This document shows, piece by piece, positions 49,798 to 58,619 of a stretch of 64,000 nucleotides of DNA. The notes under the pieces were generated by a model, which was not told where the DNA came from, did no database searches, and saw only the letters and a program-made list of their open reading frames with translations. Every line of letters begins with the position of its first letter. Position 1 is the stretch's first letter. Position numbers and translations under genes: made by a program. The DNA is from Streptomyces thermodiastaticus (GTDB lineage: Bacteria > Actinomycetota > Actinomycetes > Streptomycetales > Streptomycetaceae): contig NZ_BNBV01000027.1 of the NCBI RefSeq assembly GCF_014656135.1, positions 18,278 through 82,277 of the forward strand, written 5' to 3'.

Positions 49798-51234
49798 TCA
49801 GAGGCCCGTCGCGCTGCTGACGGCGGCGGCACCGGCCGCCTTGGCGGCCTCGCGGACCGCGCCGGCGACGGCACCGGCGACCTTGTCGTTGAAGACCGAC
49901 GGGATGATGTAGTTCGGGTTCAGCTCGTCCTCGCTGACCACGTCGGCCAGGGCCTGCGCGGCGGCCAGCATCATCTCGGTGTTCACGGTGCGGGACTGCG
50001 CGTCCAGCAGGCCGCGGAAGACGCCCGGGAAGACCAGCACGTTGTTGATCTGGTTGGGGAAGTCGGAGCGGCCGGTGGCGACAACTGCCGCCGTCTGGCG
50101 GGCGATCGCCGGGTCGACCTCCGGGTCGGGGTTCGCGAGCGCGAACACGATCGCGTCGTCGGCCATGGCGGCCACGTCGTCGCCGTCGAGCACGTTCGGG
50201 GCGGAGACGCCGATGAAGACGTCCGCGCCGCGCACGGCCTCTTTCAGCGTGCCGGTGAGGTTCTCGGGGTTGGTGTTGTCGGCGATCCAGCGCAGCGCCG
50301 AGCCGGGGGCGGCGTCCACCAGGTCCTCGCGGCCGGCGTGCACCACACCGTGGATGTCGGCGACGACCGCGTTCTTCACACCGGCGGCGAGCAGCAGCCT
50401 GAGGATGGCCGTGCCCGCGGCGCCGGCGCCGGACATCACCACGCGCACGGTGTCGATCGGCTTGCCCACCACGCGCAGGGCGTTGGTGAGCGCGGCGAGC
50501 ACGACGATCGCGGTGCCGTGCTGGTCGTCGTGGAAGACGGGGATGTCCAGGGCCTCGCGCAGCCGGGCCTCGATCTCGAAGCAGCGCGGCGCGGAGATGT
50601 CCTCCAGGTTGATGCCGGCGAAGCCGGGCGCGATCGCCTTGACGATCTCGACGATGGCATCGGTGTCCTGGGTGTCCAGGCAGATCGGCCAGGCGTCGAT
50701 GCCGGCGAACCGCTTGAACAGGGCCGCCTTGCCCTCCATCACGGGCAGCGCGGCCTTGGGGCCGATGTTGCCCAGGCCGAGCACGGCGGAGCCGTCGGTC
50801 ACGACGGCGACGGAGTTCCGCTTGATGGTCAGGCGGCGCGCGTCCTCGGGGTTCTCGGCGATGGCCATGCACACCCGGGCCACACCCGGCGTGTAGACCA
50901 TGGACAGGTCGTCACGGTTGCGGATGGGGTGCTTGGACGCCATCTCGATCTTGCCGCCGAGGTGCATCAAGAAGGTCCGGTCGGAGACCTTGCCGAGCGT
51001 GACGCCCTCGATGCCCCGCAGCTTCTCGACGATCTCCTCCGCGTGCGCGGTGGAGGTGGCCGCGATGGTGACGTCGATCCGCAGTTTCTCGTGACCGGAA
51101 GCAGTGACGTCGAGGCCGGTCACCGAGCCTCCGGAGGACTCCACCGCGGTGGTGAGCTGCGAGACGGCGGTTCCGCTCGCGGGCACCTCCAGCCGGATGG
51201 TCATCGAGTAGGAGACGCTGGGCGCCGTTGCCAT
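49798..51234 (-). CDS. NAD(P)-dependent malic enzyme with N-terminal ACT domain
   Basis: A 478-residue enzyme that decarboxylates malate to pyruvate. The first 80 residues form an ACT-like domain (SYSMTIRLEVPASGTAVSQL), followed by the malic domain with SMVYTPGVARVCMAI, TDGSAVLGLGNIGPKAALPVMEGKAALFK (catalytic lysine) and EDISAPRCFEIE (metal ligands). The NAD domain has DTVRVVMSGAGAAGTAI. No malate synthase or PTA domain is fused. The ACT fusion suggests control by an amino acid, as seen for other actinobacterial malic enzymes; it may tie triacylglycerol or antibiotic carbon flow to metabolite levels. Confidence 0.93.
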   Translation of the reverse strand: MATAPSVSYSMTIRLEVPASGTAVSQLTTAVESSGGSVTGLDVTASGHEKLRIDVTIAATSTAHAEEIVEKLRGIEGVTLGKVSDRTFLMHLGGKIEMASKHPIRNRDDLSMVYTPGVARVCMAIAENPEDARRLTIKRNSVAVVTDGSAVLGLGNIGPKAALPVMEGKAALFKRFAGIDAWPICLDTQDTDAIVEIVKAIAPGFAGINLEDISAPRCFEIEARLREALDIPVFHDDQHGTAIVVLAALTNALRVVGKPIDTVRVVMSGAGAAGTAILRLLLAAGVKNAVVADIHGVVHAGREDLVDAAPGSALRWIADNTNPENLTGTLKEAVRGADVFIGVSAPNVLDGDDVAAMADDAIVFALANPDPEVDPAIARQTAAVVATGRSDFPNQINNVLVFPGVFRGLLDAQSRTVNTEMMLAAAQALADVVSEDELNPNYIIPSVFNDKVAGAVAGAVREAAKAAGAAAVSSATGL

Positions 51235-51419
51235 GGCCGACTTCCTCTGCTTTCACCGTTCACGAAGTACTGCCGTCCGATCGTCGCACCTACCTGCGAG
51301 TACGTGGTAACCGCCCCGGGTTGCGGCCTCAGTGTTCACAGACACGGTCCGGTCTCGGAAAGCGGATCCCACGATACGAGAGACCAGGGGCGGCGACGGC
51401 AGGTGTCCCGGACAGCGAA

Positions 51420-51565
51420 GAGGCCCACGTCACAAGGTGACGTGGGCCTCTCACATGCTCGATGACACCGACCCGCCATGCTCGCCTCGCGGCAAGTGGT
51501 CGCTCGAAGCGACAATGGTTGGGCCCGGGGGCTTGGATCGGGCCGGTGCCACCCCAAGGCTAACA
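51420..51565 (-). ncRNA. Candidate small RNA between HelD-like and malic enzyme genes
   Basis: On the minus strand a region of about 145 bases begins near a possible -10 box TAGCCT around 51556-51561. It includes a perfect 6-bp hairpin GTCGCT-TCG-AGCGAC (51499-51513) and ends with a perfect 14-bp terminator stem (51420-51433 with 51437-51450). The flanking gap has no open frame. In S. coelicolor a small RNA called scr2952 was reported next to the equivalent gene, as I recall. It could also be the 5' leader of malic enzyme with an attenuator. Confidence 0.45.
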
Positions 51566-51658
51566 AACGGATCCCCTGCACCATTCCCGCCGACGCGGCC
51601 CGCCCGGACACGCCTCGTCGCGCTGCGTCCGGCCGGACCGGGCGCCGTGCGGCGAAGT

Positions 51659-54058
51659 TCAGTCCCGCAGCAGGTCCGGCACGCCGGCCTCGTCCGGTTC
51701 GTCCCGCTCCCCCGCGATCACGGTCAGCTCCCGTGTGGCCCGGGTCAGGGCGACGTAGAGCACCCGCAGACCGGCCGGCGACTCGTCGGCGATCTCCGCC
51801 GGGGAGACGACGAGCGTGGCGTCGTACTCCAGCCCCTTGGCCTCCAGGCTGCCCAGCGCCACCACACGGTCCCCGAACCCCGCCAGCCAGCGGCGGGCCT
51901 CCTCGCGGCGGTCCATGGCGACGATCACGCCGACGGTGCCGTCCACCCGCGCGAGCAGCCGCCCGGCCTCCGCCCGCACGGTGTCGCCCAGCCGCTGTCC
52001 GGCGACCACGAACCGCGGCCGCAGGCCCGTGGAGCGCACCGCCGACGGCGGCCGGGAGCCCGGCATGGCCAGCGCGAGCACCTTGCCGGCCAGCTCGGCG
52101 ATCTCGGCCGGGTTGCGGTAGTTCACGGTCAGCTCGAAGCGGCGGCGCGGCCGGGTGCCCAGGGCCTCGTCGCGGGCGCCGGCGGCCTCGTCCGGGTCCG
52201 ACCAGGAGGACTGGGCCGGGTCGCCCACCACCGTCCAGGTGGCGTGCCGGCCGCGGCGGCCCACCATGCGCCACTGCATCGGGGTGAGGTCCTGCGCCTC
52301 GTCCACGATGACATGCGCGTACTCGGTGCGCTCCTGCGCCAGCCGCTCGGCCCGCTCACGCTGCGTCTCCTCGCGCACCGGCATCAGCTCCTCCAGGCCG
52401 GTGAGCTGGTCCAGCGGATCGATCTCCCGCTTCTTGCGCGGGCGGGTCGGGGTGCCGAGGATCGCCTGCAGCTCGTCGAGCATCGCCACGTCGTGCACCG
52501 AGTAGCCGTCCCGCTTCAGCGAGCGGGCGACCTTGCGCACCTCGCCCGGGTCGAGGGCGCGGCGCGCCCAGCGGCCCAGCCGCCGCTCGTCGGCCATCGC
52601 GGCGAGCACGGCCCGCGGGGTCAGCTCCGGCCACCAGGCGTCGAGGAAGGCCTGGAAGTCGTCCTCGGCGGTGACCTCCTCGTCGAAGGACGCGCGCAGC
52701 TCGGCCGCCAGCTCCGGGTCGGTGGCGCGGGCCGCCGCCCCGGAGAGCTCCCACAGGGCGTCCAGCAGCAGCCGGCGGGCGCGCGGGCGCAGCAGGTTCA
52801 CCGGCGCGGTGCCGCCCAGGGCGGTGCGCCGGATGCGTTCCAGTTCGCCGCCCTCCAGCTCCAGCCGGCGGCCGAAGGCCACCACCCGCAGCCGCGTCGG
52901 CGGCCCGGCGGGGGCCGCGGTGTCCGCGTCGTCCGCGGCGGTGTCGTCGAAGGTGAGCTGTCCCACCGGTGCGCCCGCACCCGGTCCGAGTTCCAGTGCG
53001 CCCCGCGCCGCCTTCCGCAGCACCTTCAGCATCCGGGTGGAGCCCTTGATCCGGGCCACGGCCGGCGTGTCGTACAGCGTGGCCTCCACGCCGTCGACCA
53101 GCGAGCCCAGCGCCCGGATGGCGACCTGCCCCTCCTCCCCGAGGGACGGCAGCACGCCCTCGGTGTACGCGACCAGCAGCGGGGTCGGCGAGACGATCAG
53201 GATGCCGCCCGCGTACCGGCGGCGGTCCTGGTAGAGCAGGTAGGCGGCCCGGTGCAGGGCGACCGCCGTCTTCCCGGTGCCCGGCCCGCCCTCGACGTAC
53301 GTCACGGAGGCGGCGGGCGCGCGGATGACGCGGTCCTGCTCGGCCTGGATGGAGGCGACGATGTCCCGCATGCTGTGGCCGCGGGACCGGCCCAGCGCGG
53401 CCATCAGCGCGCCGTCGCCGACCGCGGTCAGCTCCTCGCCGTCCAGGTAGGCGGTCAGCTCCGGCCGCATCAGGTCGTCCTCGACCCCGAGGACGCGCCG
53501 CCCCTTGGACCGGATCACGCGCCGCCGCACGACCCGGCCCGGCTCGACGGGCGTGGCCCGGTAGAACGGGGCCGCGGCCGGCGCGCGCCAGTCGATGACC
53601 AGCGGCGAGTAGTTCTCGTCGAGGACGCCGATCCGGCCGATGTGCAACGTTTCGGCGATGTCGGCGGTGTTGTCGGCGCGCACCGCGCCCTCGGCGGGCT
53701 CCACCGCCGTGTACGCCCCGTCGGGCCCCTTCTTGCCGTCCTTGCCGCGCAGCAGGTCGATCCGGCCGAAGAGGAAGTCCTCGAACTCGTTGTTGAGACG
53801 ATTGAGGTGGACGCCCGCCTGGAAGACCTGCGCGTCGCGCTCGGCCAGGGCGCCGGGTGTGCCGATCTGGCCGCGACGGGCCGCGTCCTCCATGAGGAAC
53901 TCGGCTTCCTGGATCTTCTCCTCGAGCCGCCGGTACACCCGGTCCAGGTGTCGCTGTTCACCGCGGATCTCCCGGTCGCGCACCGAGTCGTCCGCCGCCT
54001 CGTGCGCTGTGCTGTGAACCGATCCGACCGCGGTTTCCTGTTGAGCCTGAGCGGCCAC
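51659..54058 (-). CDS. HelD/HelR-like RNA polymerase-associated ATPase
   Basis: A 799-residue UvrD-like ATPase of the HelD group, which binds RNA polymerase, frees it from stalled complexes and in some actinobacteria gives rifamycin tolerance. An N-terminal coiled coil (RHLDRVYRRLEEKIQEAEFLMED) precedes LIDWRAPAAAPFYRA-like VIDWRAPAAAPFYRATP, a typical HelD signature. Walker A is VEGGPGTGKTAVALHRAA, Walker B IVDEAQDLTPMQWRMV, and the C-terminal motifs are LTVNYRNPAEIAEL and VLYVALTRATRELTVI. It starts at GTG 54058 after AGAAGGGGG. No rifamycin-associated element was recognised upstream. Confidence 0.9.
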   Translation of the reverse strand: MAAQAQQETAVGSVHSTAHEAADDSVRDREIRGEQRHLDRVYRRLEEKIQEAEFLMEDAARRGQIGTPGALAERDAQVFQAGVHLNRLNNEFEDFLFGRIDLLRGKDGKKGPDGAYTAVEPAEGAVRADNTADIAETLHIGRIGVLDENYSPLVIDWRAPAAAPFYRATPVEPGRVVRRRVIRSKGRRVLGVEDDLMRPELTAYLDGEELTAVGDGALMAALGRSRGHSMRDIVASIQAEQDRVIRAPAASVTYVEGGPGTGKTAVALHRAAYLLYQDRRRYAGGILIVSPTPLLVAYTEGVLPSLGEEGQVAIRALGSLVDGVEATLYDTPAVARIKGSTRMLKVLRKAARGALELGPGAGAPVGQLTFDDTAADDADTAAPAGPPTRLRVVAFGRRLELEGGELERIRRTALGGTAPVNLLRPRARRLLLDALWELSGAAARATDPELAAELRASFDEEVTAEDDFQAFLDAWWPELTPRAVLAAMADERRLGRWARRALDPGEVRKVARSLKRDGYSVHDVAMLDELQAILGTPTRPRKKREIDPLDQLTGLEELMPVREETQRERAERLAQERTEYAHVIVDEAQDLTPMQWRMVGRRGRHATWTVVGDPAQSSWSDPDEAAGARDEALGTRPRRRFELTVNYRNPAEIAELAGKVLALAMPGSRPPSAVRSTGLRPRFVVAGQRLGDTVRAEAGRLLARVDGTVGVIVAMDRREEARRWLAGFGDRVVALGSLEAKGLEYDATLVVSPAEIADESPAGLRVLYVALTRATRELTVIAGERDEPDEAGVPDLLRD

Positions 54059-54163
54059 CGGGCCCCCTTCTGACGTGCTGGGCAGCCGTCAACCGTACGC
54101 GAAGGGGACCCGTGGGCGGAAGCCGGACCCCGCCGGTGCCCGCACCGCCGGCCGCGCGGGCGG

Positions 54164-54970
54164 TCAGGCGCGGACCCGCACGAGCGTCCTTCCGTCCAGG
54201 GTGATCACCTCGAAACGCTCGATCTGGTGCGGGCTGAGGGCCGCCCCGCCGTGCACGTACAAAGGCTCCTCCGCCTTCCCGGCCGAGCCGCCCGCCGGCA
54301 CGCCGTAGCCGTCGTCCGGCACGGACCAGGTGGTGAGCGTCTCCCGCTCCCCGTTCCGGCCGACGGCGACGAGGGTGCACCGCTTCGGGCCGGTGACGTT
54401 CTCCAGCCGCAGCACGGCATCGGTCCCCCAGGCCCTCGGCGCCAGCGCCACGGTGGCGGTGACGTGCGTGGCCGGGTCGGTGGCGGACACCTTGTCGGGC
54501 ATCTGCCGGAACACGGCCTGCGCGGAGGTCACGGCCACCGCGGAGGAACCGCCGCTGTCCGTCGCCCGCACCGCGTACACCGTCAGCGGGCCGCCCACGA
54601 TCAGCGCCACCGCGGCCGCGACCAGGTACCGGGCGCGCCGGCGCCGGCGGGTTCGGCGGGCGGCGACCTCGTCGAGCAGCTTCTCCGCCGGCCGCGGGCG
54701 AGGCCCGGCGGACAGCGACGCGCCGAGGGAGGGTGTGCCGATGGGGCCGGGCCGCTCCGCGAGCGCGGCCAGCACCGGCTCCAACCCGGCCAGCTCCTCC
54801 AGCTGTCGCGCGCACCACTCGCACGCGGCCAGGTGTTCCTCGAAAGCGGTCGCCTCGGCGTCGTCGAGGATGCCGAGGGCGTAGGCACCGACCGTCTCGT
54901 GCACGTCCGCGGCCGGGGTTTCCCGCCTGGAGCCGGGCTCGCCCGGACCGTCCGCACCGGACCTCGTCAT
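54164..54970 (-). CDS. rsuA: Zinc-binding anti-sigma factor (RsuA)
   Basis: A 268-residue transmembrane anti-sigma factor. The N-terminal ZAS domain has His46, Cys50 and Cys53 in EEHLAACEWC, a transmembrane helix YLVAAAVALIVGGPLTVYAV at about 115-134, and an extracytoplasmic domain of some 130 residues for signal sensing. It would hold SigU at the membrane until a signal appears. It follows sigU with a four-base overlap, the standard ECF arrangement. The symbol is from the S. coelicolor SigU/RsuA pair at the same place. Confidence 0.9.
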   Translation of the reverse strand: MTRSGADGPGEPGSRRETPAADVHETVGAYALGILDDAEATAFEEHLAACEWCARQLEELAGLEPVLAALAERPGPIGTPSLGASLSAGPRPRPAEKLLDEVAARRTRRRRRARYLVAAAVALIVGGPLTVYAVRATDSGGSSAVAVTSAQAVFRQMPDKVSATDPATHVTATVALAPRAWGTDAVLRLENVTGPKRCTLVAVGRNGERETLTTWSVPDDGYGVPAGGSAGKAEEPLYVHGGAALSPHQIERFEVITLDGRTLVRVRA

Positions 54971-55548
54971 GCCGTCACCCCCCGCTCCTGAAGTGCCAGT
55001 TTCATCGACCGCAGGGCGTAGAACACCCGGGACCGCACGGTGCCGCTGGGGATGCCCAGGGTCTCGGCCGCCTCGTTGACGGTACGCCCCTTGAAGTACG
55101 TCTCGACCAGGACTTCACGGTGCGCCGGGGTCAGGTCCTCCAGCGCGTCCGACAGCGTCATCAGCCACAGCGCCTTGTCTATCTCGTCCTCCGCGGGGAT
55201 CGCCTCCAGCGGTGACGGGTCGACCTCGTGCGGCCGGGCCTGCCGGCTGCGGTGCCCGTCGATGACGATGCGGCGCGCGACCGTCACCAGCCAGGGACGC
55301 ACCGAGCCGGCCCGGTCGAGCCGCCCGGCGTTCTTCCAGGCCCGGATCAGTGTCTCCTGCACCACGTCCTCGGCGCGCTGCCGGTCCCCGGCGACCAGCC
55401 TGAGCACATAGGCGAGCAGAGGGCCGGCGTGCTCCCGGTACAGGGCGCGCATCAGTTCCTCGTCGGGCTCCGAGGAGGGCGCGGGCACGCGTCGCCCGGC
55501 CGCGGGCCCACGCTCCCTCGCCATGGCCGCATCCTTGCCCACGCCCAC
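54967..55548 (-). CDS. sigU: ECF sigma factor SigU
   Basis: A 193-residue group 4 sigma factor. Region 2 has LMRALYREHAGPLLAYVLRLVAGDRQRAEDVVQETLIRAWKN, and region 4 has LEDLTPAHREVLVETYFKGRTVNEAAETLGIPSGTVRSRVFYALRSMKLAL. It directs RNA polymerase to a small regulon; in S. coelicolor SigU affects secretion and aerial growth. GTG 55548 has GGAGG five bases upstream, and ATG 55524 is a possible internal start. Its stop overlaps rsuA by four bases, so the two are coupled. Confidence 0.92.
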   Translation of the reverse strand: MGVGKDAAMARERGPAAGRRVPAPSSEPDEELMRALYREHAGPLLAYVLRLVAGDRQRAEDVVQETLIRAWKNAGRLDRAGSVRPWLVTVARRIVIDGHRSRQARPHEVDPSPLEAIPAEDEIDKALWLMTLSDALEDLTPAHREVLVETYFKGRTVNEAAETLGIPSGTVRSRVFYALRSMKLALQERGVTA

Positions 55549-55627
55549 CTCCGGTGTCCGGCGGCTTTCTCGGTCGCCCGCTCAGGGACGGGTACGGACG
55601 CCCGTCCCGGGATGTTCAACGGGACCG

Positions 55628-55713
55628 CAGGACGGTCCGGAGGACGGTCCACGGTGTGCGCCGTGAACCGGGCGACAGAGGGAGGCGACAAGGCGACAGA
55701 GGGAGGCGACGAG
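55628..55713. repeat. Tandem repeats upstream of sigU
   Basis: Two tandem arrays lie in the 279-base gap between sigU and the CGNR gene. AGGACGGTCC recurs at 55628-55651 with 12-bp spacing. A 21-bp unit at 55672-55692 recurs at 55693-55713 with one mismatch (AAG against GAG at the end). They could be operator or sigma-factor sites. No gene is seen here. Confidence 0.65.
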
Positions 55714-55827
55714 GGGAAGTACCGGGACACCCTCACCCCGAACGCCTCAGTCCGTCCACCCACATGTGAGCGACACGACGTGCGCCGCCGCCGTGATGTG
55801 CGGCACACGTCTGTGCTCCCCGGTGGC

Positions 55828-56439
55828 CTAGCGGCCTGCGCGGGCGCGGGCCACGCGGCGGCGGTGGCGGGCGACCCGCTCCCGGTTGCCGCACACCTCG
55901 CTGGAGCACCAGCGCCTGCGCCGGCCCCGCGAGGTGTCCAGGTAGACGATCGGGCAGTTGTCGCCCGCGCACTGGCGCAGCGCGGACCGGGTGACCGGGT
56001 CGGTGAGCAGGTCCACCGCGTCCCGCGCGACGGCCGCGAGCAGCGCCGTGCACCCGGGCGGGCCGTCCAGCGCCCGCACCAGGGTGCCGTCCCCGCCGCG
56101 CACCGCCCGGGGCGCCGGCGGCGCGAGACGGGCCAGGGCGTTGACGCGGGCGAGCGCGAGGTCGCACGGCGGGGTGTCCACGGTGCCCGCGGCGAGCTGC
56201 GTCCGCACCAACCAACCGATGTCGTCGCGCAGTTCACGGAACCGGGGCGGCCAGGAGGCGTCGGCGTGCGTCAGCGCGGTGCCCGGCGGCACCAGGTGCG
56301 CCCCGGTGATCCAGGCGCACAGCGCGGGCAGGGAGCCGAGATGCTCGCCGGGATGCGCGGTGGCCAGCAGGTCCAGGCAGATCCGTCCGGCGTCGAACCG
56401 CAGTCCGTACGGGGTCGTGACAGCCGCACCTGATGCCAT
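55828..56439 (-). CDS. CGNR zinc-finger protein (ABATE domain)
   Basis: A 203-residue protein with an N-terminal ABATE domain (AGRICLDLLATA) and a C-terminal CGNR zinc finger: CAGDNCPIVYLDTSRGRRRRWCSSEVCGNRERVARHRRR. The Cys residues in CxxxxC and WCSxxxCGNR bind zinc and the arginine-rich end suggests DNA binding. These proteins are thought to be transcription regulators of stress genes in actinobacteria. ATG 56439 is used. Confidence 0.9.
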   Translation of the reverse strand: MASGAAVTTPYGLRFDAGRICLDLLATAHPGEHLGSLPALCAWITGAHLVPPGTALTHADASWPPRFRELRDDIGWLVRTQLAAGTVDTPPCDLALARVNALARLAPPAPRAVRGGDGTLVRALDGPPGCTALLAAVARDAVDLLTDPVTRSALRQCAGDNCPIVYLDTSRGRRRRWCSSEVCGNRERVARHRRRVARARAGR

Positions 56440-56620
56440 GTTCCTGTCACCGCCTAGGACAGGGAGCGCATTCCCTGTCCCACAGTGCCTGCCCGCCCCC
56501 GCGGCCGGAACCCCTCGAACCGGCCGGGCTCACGGCCACCTGGTGACAGCGAGGGTGATCACCGCGGCGATGCGGAACCCGGTACGGCGTCCTCGGCCGT
56601 GCCCGCCGCACCGGGGTCCG

Positions 56621-56803
56621 TCACGCGCCGGCCTCCGCGGCGTAGGAGAGGAACTCCGCCCAGGCGGAGGGGGCGACGGTGAGGTGAGGGGTGGCGGGCG
56701 CCTTGGAGTCGCGGATGTGGATCGCGGTCGGGGTGGCGGCGACCTCGACACAGCTCGTACTGTCCCCGCTGTGACTGGACTTGCGCCAGTGGAGTTTCGG
56801 CAC
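56621..56803 (-). CDS. DUF397 protein
   Basis: A 60-residue DUF397 protein. VPKLHWRKSSHSGDSTSCVEVA is the family start, with DSKAPATPHLTV and FLSYAAEAG to end. GTG 56803 follows GGGAG. These small acidic proteins are encoded beside HTH/DUF5753 regulators and HATPase proteins in WhiJ-like modules of streptomycetes, where they modulate the regulator. Here only a fragment of the regulator remains upstream, so this is probably a relic partner. Confidence 0.9.
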   Translation of the reverse strand: MPKLHWRKSSHSGDSTSCVEVAATPTAIHIRDSKAPATPHLTVAPSAWAEFLSYAAEAGA

Positions 56804-56813
56804 GGCCGCTCCC

Positions 56814-56942
56814 TCAGATGTCCCGGATGAGGCGTCGGACGAAGTCGCGCGACTCGGCGGGCCCGAGCGCACAGCTCTCCATGCGATTCAGCACGGCACG
56901 GTACTTGCTCAGCTGCGCATCGGCGGCGAGGAAGTCTCCATG
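56814..56942 (-). pseudogene. 3' remnant of an HTH/DUF5753 regulator
   Basis: About 42 codons ending in a stop 10 bases before the DUF397 start. The reading KYRAVLNRMESCALGPAESR, then a VRRLI segment, matches the C-terminal end of DUF5753 regulators (YRxxFxRLRxxALSPxES, LIxxL). Nothing resembling the rest of the protein, its HTH domain or its start exists upstream in any frame; that space is taken by the divergent ATPase gene. The regulator therefore seems to have been deleted, leaving its tail. Confidence 0.6.
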
Positions 56943-57455
56943 GGCACCGTATCCCTGCCCGACACCTGGGTGTACGCCCTTCGCCTGCCGCATGATCCCC
57001 GCGCGGCACGTGTCGCACGTATGACCGTACGGACGGCGCTCAGCAGCCATGGACGGCACGAACTGGTCGACGTGGTCGAGCTGTTGACCTGCGAGCTGGT
57101 CACCAACGCCTATCGGCACACCTGCGGGCCCGCCTCCCTGCGGCCGGCCTGCCTCGCGGACGGCAGGCTGCGCGTCGGAGTCTGGGACAGCCACCCACGG
57201 GTCCCGGCCCCGTTCGGCGATCCGCCCTGGGACCGGGTGGGCCCCGCCCCGGAGGACGCCGACGGCGGGCGCGGGCTGCGGCTGGTGCAGGAGCTCGCGG
57301 ACTCCTGGGGCAGCTGGACCGTCCGCCCCGGTCCGCTGGAACGCGGGGCGGGAAAGCTGCTGTGGTTCGAGGTGGGCGAACTCCGCGAGGGCCTCACTCC
57401 TCCCCGTACTTGCCCTCCGTCTCCGGGCCCAGAGCGAGCCGGTACCCACGCTTGA
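56940..57455 (+). CDS. ATP-binding protein, anti-sigma/HATPase family
   Basis: A 171-residue protein with an HATPase_c_2 fold: ARVARMTVRTALSSHGRHELVDVVELLTCELVTNAYRH contains the N box (Glu, Asn), and GVWDSHPRVP plus DADGGRGLRLVQELADSWG are the G1 and G2 boxes. Such proteins are either anti-sigma kinases or part of DUF397/HTH modules. GAGGAAG lies five bases before the ATG. Its 3' end overlaps the convergent nnaR gene by 62 bases. It begins just where the DUF5753 fragment ends. Confidence 0.88.
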   Translation: MGTVSLPDTWVYALRLPHDPRAARVARMTVRTALSSHGRHELVDVVELLTCELVTNAYRHTCGPASLRPACLADGRLRVGVWDSHPRVPAPFGDPPWDRVGPAPEDADGGRGLRLVQELADSWGSWTVRPGPLERGAGKLLWFEVGELREGLTPPRTCPPSPGPERAGTHA

Positions 57456-58554
57456 CGACCGTCTGGATGAGTCTGGGGGTGCCCAGGGCCGTGCGCAGGC
57501 GGGCCATGGCCGTTTCCACCGCGTGTTCGTCGGTGCCCGCGCCCGGCAGGGCGCGCAGCAGGTCGGCGCGGGAGACGACCCAGCCCGGGCGCCGGGCCAG
57601 GGCGCGCAGCAAGGCCATGCCGGCCGGTGGCACCGGGCGCAGCTCGCCGTCGAGGAGGACCGCGTGACCGCGGATCTGAAGGCGGTGACCGGCCACGGGC
57701 AACGACGGCGTGCGGGACGGCAGTTCGCGGCAGAGCAGCTGCACCAGCGGGCCGAGACGGAAGCGTTCGGGCTGCACCGTGTCCACGCCGCGCGCCTGCA
57801 ACGGCACCGCGGTGACCGGGCCGACGCACGCGGCCAGCACCCCGTGTGCGAAGGACTGCAGCAGCTCGGGCAGCATGCCGCGCTCCTCGGCCCGCGCCAG
57901 CAGGGACGCGGCGGCCGGTGCGCTGGTGAAGGTGACCGCGTCCAGGCCGTGGGAGGCTGCGGCGTCCAGCAGGCGGTCGAGCGGGCCGAGGTCCTGCGGC
58001 GGCATCCAGCGGTACACCGGCACCGGGACGACCTCGGCGCCGGCCGCCCGCAGGGACTCCACGAAGCCCGGCAGCGGTTCGCCGTGCAGCTGGACCGCCA
58101 CCCGCCGGCCGTCCACGCCCTGGGCGAGCATCCGGTCCAGGACCTCCGCCATGGACTCCGAGGACGGCGACCACTCCTCGGTCAGCCCGGCGGCGCGGAT
58201 CGCGCCCTTGACCTTGGGGCCGCGGGCCAGCAGTTCCGCCCGGCGGAGCCGGTCCAGCAGTCCTTCGCCCAGGCCCCAGCCCTCGGCGGCCTCCACCCAG
58301 CCGCGGAAGCCGATCGCGGTGGTGGCGACCACGACGTCGGGCGCCCGGTCGATGATCTCCTTCGTGGCGGCGAGCAGTTCGCTGTCGTCGGCGAGCGGCA
58401 CGATCCGCAGGGCGGGCGCGTGGACGACGTCGGCGCCGCGCCGCTGCAGCAGCGCGATGAGTTCGTCGGCCCGGCGCGCAGCCGTCACGCCCACGGTGAA
58501 CCCGGCCAGCGGCCCCGGCTCGGGCCGCCCGGCTGCCTGCTGTTCGTCGTGCAT
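57394..58554 (-). CDS. nnaR: NnaR-type regulator: uroporphyrinogen-III synthase domain plus winged helix
   Basis: A 386-residue fusion. The first 250 residues form a HemD-like domain (GFTVGVTAARRADELIALLQRRGADVVHAPALRIVPL; DAVTFTSAPAAASLLARA). The C-terminal 90 form an OmpR-type winged helix (PPAGMALLRALARRPGWVVSRADLLRALPG; VETAMARLRTALG; VVKRGYRLAL). In S. coelicolor the equivalent NnaR takes part in nitrate/nitrite assimilation with GlnR. The gene follows narK with a gap of 91 bases. ATG 58554 has AGGAGAG six bases upstream. It should act mainly as a DNA-binding regulator. Confidence 0.88.
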   Translation of the reverse strand: MHDEQQAAGRPEPGPLAGFTVGVTAARRADELIALLQRRGADVVHAPALRIVPLADDSELLAATKEIIDRAPDVVVATTAIGFRGWVEAAEGWGLGEGLLDRLRRAELLARGPKVKGAIRAAGLTEEWSPSSESMAEVLDRMLAQGVDGRRVAVQLHGEPLPGFVESLRAAGAEVVPVPVYRWMPPQDLGPLDRLLDAAASHGLDAVTFTSAPAAASLLARAEERGMLPELLQSFAHGVLAACVGPVTAVPLQARGVDTVQPERFRLGPLVQLLCRELPSRTPSLPVAGHRLQIRGHAVLLDGELRPVPPAGMALLRALARRPGWVVSRADLLRALPGAGTDEHAVETAMARLRTALGTPRLIQTVVKRGYRLALGPETEGKYGEE

Positions 58555-58587
58555 GCACTCTCCTAGCTGACCGGCATCCGCCGGCAT

Positions 58588-58619
58588 CCGAGCCTGTCAA
58601 CAGCGTGTGACAGGCTCGG
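58588..58619 (-). terminator. Terminator after narK overlapping nnaR control region
   Basis: A perfect 12-bp stem (58588-58599 with 58608-58619) around an 8-base loop lies 27 bases past the narK stop. It would end narK transcripts but is itself in the nnaR upstream region. No T tract follows. Confidence 0.65.

Noticed and set aside
54059..54163. Rifamycin-associated element upstream of the HelD-like gene
   Set aside because: No long inverted repeat of the expected type could be found between 54059 and 54163, so rifamycin induction is not claimed.
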